From Zingiber officinale (taxonomy: Eukaryota; Streptophyta; Magnoliopsida; Zingiberales; Zingiberaceae): a DNA stretch of 64,000 bases. Position 1 is the first letter of the stretch. Each line of letters begins with the position of its first letter. Shown in pieces: positions 57,690-64,000 of this stretch. The stretch covers positions 67,584,123-67,648,122 of the forward strand of contig NC_055991.1 of the NCBI RefSeq assembly GCF_018446385.1, written 5' to 3'. Made by a program: the position numbers and the translations under genes. The notes beneath the pieces were generated by a model. The model searched no databases. It worked only from the letters and a program-made list of their open reading frames with translations, and was not told where the DNA came from.

Positions 57690-58020
57690 CCCAATCGATT
57701 GGATTGCTCCCAATTGATTGGGGAGGCTTTGGATCGATCGGCCGATCGATCCAGAGCGCCTCTGTGCTCTCGAGAATTGCCTGGATCAATCGGCCGATCG
57801 ATCCAGGGCTTATCGCACAGAATCGCGACTCCCAATTGATCGACCGATCGATTGGAGGCTCTGAATCGATCGACCGATCGATCCAGAGCCATTCTGTGCG
57901 ATCGCAAGCTTCTCCAAATCGACCCACTGATCGATTGGGAGGAGGCTTATTGCGGGGACTCACCCAATCGATCAGCCGATCGATTGGGCATGAGCTAATT
58001 GATCGGCTAATCGATCAAGC
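57690..58020. repeat. ATCGATCGG palindrome array in the SIRE-B LTR
   Basis: Six or more inverted repeats, such as CCTGGAT (57780-57786) with ATCCAGG (57801-57807) and CCAATTGATCG (57832-57842) with CGATCGATTGG (57845-57855). The arms switch between the CCTGGAT, CCAAT and CTGAAT types, and the partners follow with at most one mismatch. Confidence 0.87.
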
Positions 58021-58060
58021 TCAAGGTTTTTGCCCAAAACCAAGTCCAAAGTCCCCTAAA

Positions 58061-58760
58061 CCAACATCCGGTTAACCATGACCTGTTGGTACATCATGCC
58101 TAGCATCCGGTCACCCTTGACCTGCCAGGACTCCCTTACCAAGTGTTTGGTCAATCCTTTTGACCCACTTGGACTTTTCTCCACGTGCCAAGTGTCCGAT
58201 CATCCATGACCCACTTGGACTTCCACCAGATGTCTGGTCAACCTTCACCCATCTGGATTTCGTATGTCTGGCTTCACTCACCAGGACTTCCCTTCTGCCT
58301 AGCTTCACTCACTAGGACTTCTCCTCTGCCTAGCTTCACTCACCAGGACTTTCCTTACTGCCTAGCTTCACTCGCTAGGATTTTCACCTGGCTTCACTCA
58401 CCAGGATTTTCTTCTTCCTAGCTTCACTCATTAGGTCTTTCACCTGGCTTCACTCATCAGGATTTTCTTCTGCCTAGCTTCACTCACTAGGACTTTCCAC
58501 CTGGCTTCACTCATCAGGATTTTCTTCTGCCTAGCTTCACTCACTAGGACTTTCCACCTGGCTTCACTCACCAAGATTTTCTAGTCTACCTAACCTTCCA
58601 GTTAGGACTTTCACCTGGCTTCACTCACCAGGATTTTCCACAACTACCTGGCTTCACTCACCAGGACTTTCTAGTCTGCCTAACCTCCCAGTTAGGACTT
58701 TCACCTGGCTTCTCTCACTGATCCAGTCAAGTATCCAGTCAACCTTGACCTACTTGACTC
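58061..58760. repeat. Variable-arm hairpin array in the SIRE-B LTR
   Basis: Long hairpins: CCAACA/TGTTGG (58061, 58084), CCTAGCA/TGCCAGG (58099, 58123), CCAAGTG/CACTTGG (58139, 58166 and 58188, 58212), CCAGATG/CATCTGG (58226, 58250) and AGTCAAGTA/TACTTGACT (58725, 58751), most with a GGTCA...TGACC core. Between 58266 and 58715 there are about 16 short ones with loop CTTCACTCA and arms CCTGG/CCAGG, CCTAG/CTAGG or CCTAAC/GTTAGG. The truncated LTR repeats the array at 33170-33880. Confidence 0.92.
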
Positions 58761-58919
58761 TTCTTCATAATCTCCCACATGAACAATTGCACCTGCAATC
58801 TCCATGTCTTGTCTCCATGTATTGTCAAACATCGAAATCCAAACATCAAGACTCGAGCTTGACCCAATTCAAGCTCAGTCAACCAGGTCAACCTTGACCT
58901 AGGGAATATTACACCAACA

Positions 58920-59407
58920 ACAGTGATGCTTGCTTCCAAACTGACCAGGATGATTATAGATCGCAGTTTGAGTTCGTGTTTTGCTTGAATGGTGGTGCTA
59001 TGAGCTGGAAGAGTTCGAAGTAGGACACAGTTGTTGATTTTACAACAGAGACCGAGTATATTGCTGCAACAGAAGCAGCAAAGGAGGCAGTTTGGATCCG
59101 CAAGTTCATTATTGAGCTTGAGGTGGTTCCTAGCATAGCCGATCCTATAGAGCTCTATTGTGATAACAATGGAGCAATTGCGCAGGCTAAGGAACCTCGC
59201 TCACACCAGCGGACCAAACACATACTACGGTATTTCCATCTCCTTCGAAAGATCATCGATAGAGGAGATGTGAAAATTTGCAGAGTACCTACAGAGGCGA
59301 ACGTCGCTGATCCCTTGACCAAGGCTTTGGCATAGAGAAAGCATGATGGTTACACTAGGTCATTGGGCCTTAGAGCCTACACTGATTAACACTAGTGCTA
59401 GTGGAAG
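58920..59407 (+). pseudogene. Copia-D: RNase H end of a copia element
   Basis: The + strand reads the last part of copia RNase H: SDA at the SIRE-B border, a TAG in SSK*DT, TTETEYIAATEAAKEAVWIRKF, LYCDNNGAIAQ, HQRTKHI and ANVADPLTKALA followed by a stop at 59333. It matches Copia-B closely but is in the opposite orientation. The upstream part (gag to RT and 5' LTR) is missing from the window. The polypurine tract AGTGGAAGATTG precedes the LTR stub. Confidence 0.87.
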
Positions 59408-59450
59408 ATTGTTAGTAAGAACCCTAGAGTCAATCATGTGATGATTGTTG
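59408..59450 (+). repeat. Stub of the Copia-D 3' LTR
   Basis: TGTTAGTAAGAACCCTAGAG and CATGTGATGATTGTTG match the Copia-B LTR start, then similarity is lost, so the LTR is truncated or strongly diverged. Confidence 0.6.
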
Positions 59451-61319
59451 CAAGAGCTATACTTTGGTTTGTCCTCTGTAAATGGAAGTAAGGTAGGTCT
59501 GGTCAAAACAAAGTTAAAATCACATAAATTAAAGAAATTTGAAGAGTTAACGTCCATGAATTATACAGTTACATGGACTATTTTCAAGTTGTAGACCATG
59601 GTCAAATATACTTAAAAATTAGATGAAACACGACTGACCTACTCATGTTGCATTTCTTCAACAACTTAGCCTAAATATTCAAAGAATGAATGCACATGCT
59701 TCCTAATAAGCCATGTTCTTCCTAATGCACATGCAACACGAATTCAAATCACAACATCCTAAACCATCTTCTTCAACTGGAAACTTGAATTCATGTGTGA
59801 GGCAGGCAAACTCAATACCAACCACTCACGGCTAAAAAAAAGATATTTCTTTGACATTTCAATAACACAAGGCAACACGGTAGTTGAAATATAGAAAATA
59901 AATGAAAGAGAAAGGAATCAAAAAGGGTCCCGTGGCTAGCCTAGAGCCCCGCCCCACGATGAGGTTGCGGTCTGTCATGGTTGAGGCGGCGTCCATGAGG
60001 GCTACACCTTGCAGTGACTAGAGGGGAGAGGAGAGGAGAAGCAGAGAAGTATTGCTAAATTAATCACAAAATCATTAATCATGGAATTTAGTCCTAAATA
60101 TAGAATTTAACAATAAATTAGCCTAAATATGAAATTAAATCATAAATTAGTCCTATATATTGCCTTTAAATTTAGTGACCAATTTATATTTTGGTTGTTG
60201 AATTAGACTCCAAAATATTTGCTCAATTTATCTCCTAATTTAGCTATTCAAATTTAATTTTACCTCTAAATTAGTAATCGAAATATATTTTGATCGTTAA
60301 TTTATCAATCATTTTTTTATTTTGATTGTTAAATTAGTGATCGAAATATATTTTGATTATTAATTAACAACTGAAATATAATATCGTTAGTGTTCAAATG
60401 GGAATCTCCTTCCATCCATCTGTTTTTTATATTCATATTTCACACCATTTCATACTCGGCAAAAAGATTTTCAGATTATGATTATTTATTTATTTATTTA
60501 TTTAAAATAAATGTATTCTTTGATGATAATTATAATTTTATTTCATCAACTAAATCATATATATTTCAAGAAATATTCCCGTAAGAAATTAATAACAAAA
60601 GCACCTTTTATAATTAATTGAGACCATAGGAATGAGCATCTAACTTTTAGGCAAGTTTGATTTCTAATGCATGTCAATTTAGAAGTCGAAAAAGCAACAG
60701 CGACCGCTCTCTCGGTCGCTCGCTGGTGTGGTCCCCATTTAGTGTCTGCTCAAAACTTTTATCAGCAACGCTGATAGTTAGACTTGCACCGGGAGATTAT
60801 GGTGCTATAAAGTGCTTTTTAAATTTTGTTCATGTCTTGATCATTTATATTAATAATTATTTGTAATTTATTTTTTTCGTATTGATTTAAGGATGAATTA
60901 ACAAGAATATTAAGAGCAAATAAATCACCTTTTGTCACATGATAAAATGTTTTTTAAGCCACGGAGATTATAGTGCAGCTCTAAGGTATTTAGATGGCTA
61001 CTTAACTATCTACGGTTCAATTTAAGCTGGTGAATTTATTAGTATTTTTTCTTTAAATCGAGCCACATTTAAAGGATGATAAATTTTTTGATCGTTCGTC
61101 ATGAGTATTTTTCGATTTATCCTATGATTAATGAAAATTTTTTTAGGACTTGACAGGTCATCTTCAAATTAACTGGATTTATTTTTATTTTTTATTTTAA
61201 ATAAAGTACTGACATAGCTAATAGTATTTATGGATTGAGTATCAAATTATAGTGCATTACGAAAGTACTTTCATAGCTAATAGTATTTATGGATTGATTA
61301 TCAAATTATAGCGTGAGGT
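59451..61319. other. AT-rich intergenic remnants
   Basis: No gene is recognised. Loosely repeated AAATTAGTGATCGAAATATATTTTG words (60140-60370) and GCGACCGCTCTCTCGGTCGCT (60700-60720) recall subterminal repeats of DNA transposons, without clear ends. A 59-bp unit is tandemly duplicated at 61204-61262 and 61263-61312. Confidence 0.45.
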
Positions 61320-61500
61320 GTTTTCATCATGAAATTTAGGGATTTTAATCTCGGTAAAATTGAAGTAAATATTGATCTCGCTTATGTGTTAGTCATTATT
61401 TCAAAGGCTAATAGTCGTCTGTGATTTACCTCTTTCGTGTTGGCCTTGTGACGGATTAACGAGAATACTGGGGACGAACGTATTCGACTTTTGACATCAT
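61320..61500 (+). mobile_element. Diverged SINE-like copy
   Basis: GGCTAATAGTCG, GTGATTTACCTCTTTCGTGTTGGCC and ACTGGGGACGAACGTATTCG match the body of the SINE at 24015-24225 in the same order. The head is too diverged to show both Pol III boxes. Possible flanks CATCATGAAA/CATCATTATA are weak. Confidence 0.6.
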
Positions 61501-61929
61501 TATAAAATTAATTTTTTTATGATGAGATAATCTTAAAATATTAGACACATAACGATGATTCATTCGTGTTTCTCAATTTATCTTTATAATTGATAAAAAA
61601 TTTTATAGAATGAACTGTGCATAATCCTTCAAAGAATTTAATATCTAGATTATAAAAAAAAAATTATAATTTCAATTTACGCTGCATTTGATTCTGAGGA
61701 CACAATTATTTTCATTCGATGGGTTTTATATTTTAATTAAAAAATTTAAAAATATTTCATATGTTTAATAATATATTATTTTATTTCTTATAGGATAATA
61801 TGTTTGAAATATCTCTTGCGAAGAAACAGAAAAATGAAAAAGATTTAAGTTACATGCATGAAAAGTAAGCGCAAACACTAGTGATTAAATAAGGCTTAGT
61901 TTATATTGTGTTAATGTATTTATCAGTTG

Positions 61930-62620
61930 TTTCACAAACTTACACCAAAAAAAAAAACAGCACGTACAAAGCTAAGAAAAACAATTCGAGTAGGATAAAA
62001 TTATCCAAATGATCCTGTTCGGAGTCTGAGTCAGATGAAGGTTAGATGAAATGTCGAAGCATTGACGGAGAGAAGACTGTGATGTTGCGGTCGTACGGGC
62101 TTCGGAGAACGGACCCACCCCTACATGGTCTGGAAGAACTGCTGGGTTTGTGCCGGCAGTATCAGACCTCTGCACACGCTCAGACAAGCACACAGAACGT
62201 TAAAGACTAAGAATCAGGGGAAAAGTCCCCGGAGCCGGCCCTCCGACGCTCAAGTCAGGTACTTTTTCCCCAGAAGAACTGTGTACGAAAGAAGAAGAAA
62301 AGTAGAAAAGTAGACAAGTGTGTAAGTGAGCGTACCTGCGTAAAGGAGAGAACATCCCTTTTTATATGACCATACGTACCTTCTGGAAATTGACCTCTGT
62401 CAGAAGACGTCGGATGTTAGGACTTGTCGAGTGGTGGAGGACACGTGACCTTCTCCTATAGATTGGAGGAAGGTTCTATTGGCAGATGCTTCCAACCGTT
62501 GGAATATTCCCTGACATACAACAGATATTCTCCGACAGGTAGTTTCGATTCCCTGACCTATTGTCGCGTAGTGCCTTCTATCCTGCCCAGGTGCGATTGA
62601 AATAGCCCTGGTTGATTTGT
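61930..62620 (-). mobile_element. LTR-like fragment, unassigned
   Basis: This is GC-richer than its surroundings. A minus-strand TATAAAAAGGG lies near 62357-62367, and downstream of it is GCCGGCCCTCCGACGCTCAAGTC-type sequence (split by its own repeats), often seen in Tat/Ogre-like Ty3 LTRs. I find no ends or coding parts, so this is an impression. Confidence 0.3.
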
Positions 62621-62718
62621 TGAGTGATGATAAACCGACTGGTGATAAGTTTGAAGGGCCCCTTCTGCCGACCTTTATGATTTCGACCCTACCGAGGGTG
62701 ATAAGTTTGAAGGGCGCT

Positions 62719-64000
62719 TGAATTCCGTTCTGTTTAAATTTCCTTGTACAAAAATTGTACAAATACAGAACTATTCCTAGCAACCCGCATGTTCGATCAG
62801 ACATGTGTTTGATCAATTAAGCAAGTTCTTGAATGATCAAAGCACACCTTGATTGAAGTACAAGATCGCTGGCCTCTTGTGTTGGTATTCAAAATCGATA
62901 CGAAGAAAACAAACTAATTACGCAGCAGAATTAAAGAATTAGTTGTACCTTTTCTTTTGTAGTTAAAGACCTCTTGATCTTCTGCCGTATTCCTCTCCTC
63001 TTCTTGGACGTCGTGTGGGTGATGATCTACCAAGACAACGTCACCCTCCTTCTCTTCTCGATTTCTAAACCGCTGGCTACAAAAGGAGGCTCTAGGATAG
63101 GGCACATTCTAATCTTCTTCCTCTTCTTCAAGCCGCCGGCCACCAATGGATTGCTAGGAAGGGGCGCTGGCCCTAGCTAGGAGAGGAAGGGGGCGCCGAC
63201 CCTAAGCATGGAGAGGCGGGGGGTGAGGAAGGGGTGACCCTAGCAAGGTGAGGAGGGGCGGCCCTAGCAAGGTGAGGAGGGGTGCCGTCCACAAGGAGAG
63301 AAGAGGATTGTGGAGAATTAGAAAATTAGATTTTAGGAGTCACCACCTACTCTTTTTTATCGACTTGCCGTCGGTTACAAAGAAAGAAAAATAACAGAAT
63401 TCTGTTTAGAAAAAATCTCTTTTTCTATAACCGAATTTTGTTTAGAAAAAATCTCTCTTTCTATAACCAAGTTAAACTAAACCAAGTTAAGTTAAACCAA
63501 ACCAAGTTAAGTTAAACTAAACTAAGTTAAACCAAACCCAGTTAAACCAAACCAAGTTAAGGATGGGTGGATGCGATGCTTTATATAGAGGCTACAACAG
63601 AGACCTAGAGGAGGAATTGGTTTAGACCTCCTGATGGGCTTGGGCTTCCTGTGTTCGGCCCGAACACCCAACCCAAGTCCATCAATAATAATCCATACCA
63701 CTAAAGGGTTATTATTGAACTACCGCACCAATCCCATATGACAATATGAGCTCCTTCTTATCATGAGTGTGTTAATCTCCCCGTGTTTAAGATATCGTAT
63801 GCCCGTTATTTAAATGAGTTACTGACAACTCAATTAATTAACATTTGATTCCAAGAGTAGTACCACTCAACTTTATTATCATTCTAGACAAAGTTCACCC
63901 GTAAGGTTTACATGATAATCCTTATGAGCTCCTCAAGGGGGCTTCATCAGCCTAAATAATTAGGACACAGATTCCTTCTATAATCAACAACACACCATTA
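62719..64000 (-). repeat. Copia-E: LTR of the Copia-A/C family, running off the window
   Basis: The segment follows the Copia-C LTR in order: CTTGTACAAAAATTGTACAAA (62743-62763), the GCCTCTTGTGTTGGTATTC region (62872-62891), a TTCCTCTCCTCTTCTTGGACGT stretch, GAGGCTACAACAGAGACC...GGAGGAATTGG (63588-63620), TGTGTTCGGCCCGAACAC (63651-63668) and CACAATTCCTTCTATAATCAACAACACA at the end. It is diverged, with its own 63370-63560 AAACCAAGTTAA repeats. The start at 62719 is approximate. Confidence 0.75.
63470..63565. repeat. AAACCAAGTTAA short tandem repeat
   Basis: About eight copies of AAGTTAAACCAAACC-type units within the Copia-E LTR, absent from the Copia-A and Copia-C LTRs. Confidence 0.8.

Larger units (their letters stand above)
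33168..58919 (-). mobile_element. SIRE-B: SIRE-like pol-less retrotransposon, split by Copia-C
   Basis: On the minus strand the order is 5' LTR (58919-57177), primer site (57176-57163), gag (57158-56499, then 37399-36217 after the Copia-C insertion), non-coding internal region (36216-34051), polypurine tract (34050-34034) and a truncated 3' LTR (34033-33168). Without Copia-C it is about 6.7 kb. There is no pol and no accessory ORF. At its right end it sits in the RNase H region of Copia-D; at its left end the LTR is cut and fused to Copia-B. It is probably a non-autonomous SIRE relative. Confidence 0.8.
57177..58919 (-). repeat. 5' LTR of SIRE-B
   Basis: 1743 bp. On the minus strand it starts TGTTGGTGTAATATTCC and ends GGTCCCAACA. 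From its start it holds a W-box-rich part, the CCTGG/CCTAG hairpin array, the variable-arm hairpins (58061-58256) and the ATCGAT palindromes (57690-58020). The transcribed leader then has the CACCCCCCCTCTAGC-type end known from SIRE LTRs. The right flank starts ACAGTGATGC in Copia-D. Confidence 0.9.

Noticed and set aside
58266..58715. Regular repeat-spacer look that could suggest a CRISPR array.
   Set aside because: The spacers are themselves repeated, the arms vary, there are no cas genes and the context is a plant LTR.
60140..60720. Possible DNA-transposon ends (GCGACCG.../CGGTCGC) in the AT-rich region.
   Set aside because: No matched termini, no duplication and no transposase could be found.

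Overview
This is plant nuclear DNA, almost certainly from a large, repeat-rich flowering-plant genome. The evidence is layer upon layer of nested LTR retrotransposons (Ty1/copia, SIRE-like copia and Athila-like Ty3/gypsy), a tRNA-derived SINE with long target-site duplications, and one intact intron-containing LRR receptor kinase gene. There is no bacterial, viral or organellar gene content. A monocot, possibly Zingiberales, is my impression only; nothing here proves the species.

Layout. Positions 1-17265 hold the 3' part of a SIRE-like element (SIRE-A, + strand). Its gag is split by Copia-A (1-7920), whose LTR is in turn split by a Ty3-type solo LTR (4721-7113). After the gag tail SIRE-A has no pol. 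It carries an AT-rich block, a GCGCCC-rich internal promoter and an accessory ORF of the 'putative plant transposon protein / ATHILA ORF-1' kind (10382-14801). That ORF is broken by a 3.2-kb palindromic composite insertion (10684-13916) with a clean 5-bp duplication. The SIRE-A 3' LTR is 16157-17265.

Positions 17266-24630 are the only low-copy island. It contains one MIK2-like LRR receptor kinase gene on the minus strand (18715-22547, two exons), microsatellites upstream of its start, and a SINE at 24015-24225.

Positions 24631-59450 are a retrotransposon nest. Copia-B (24631-33167, minus) abuts a truncated SIRE-like element, SIRE-B (33168-58919, minus). SIRE-B is split in its gag by Copia-C (37405-56498, minus, duplication CGCTC). 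Copia-C is split in its protease region by an Athila-like element (42840-52009, minus, duplication TTATC). SIRE-B itself sits in the RNase H region of Copia-D (+ strand, 58920-59450). Positions 59451-64000 are AT-rich remnants, a second SINE-like copy, an LTR-like block and the start of another copia LTR (Copia-E) that runs off the window.

The most unusual signal is that several unrelated retroelements carry arrays of short inverted repeats whose arms change in a compensatory way, so that pairing is kept. In the two SIRE-like LTRs the arms surround a GGTCAA...TTGACC core, which is an inverted pair of W-boxes. A second recurrent theme is non-autonomy: SIRE-A and the Athila-like element each have gag but no polymerase, and both carry the same kind of accessory ORF.
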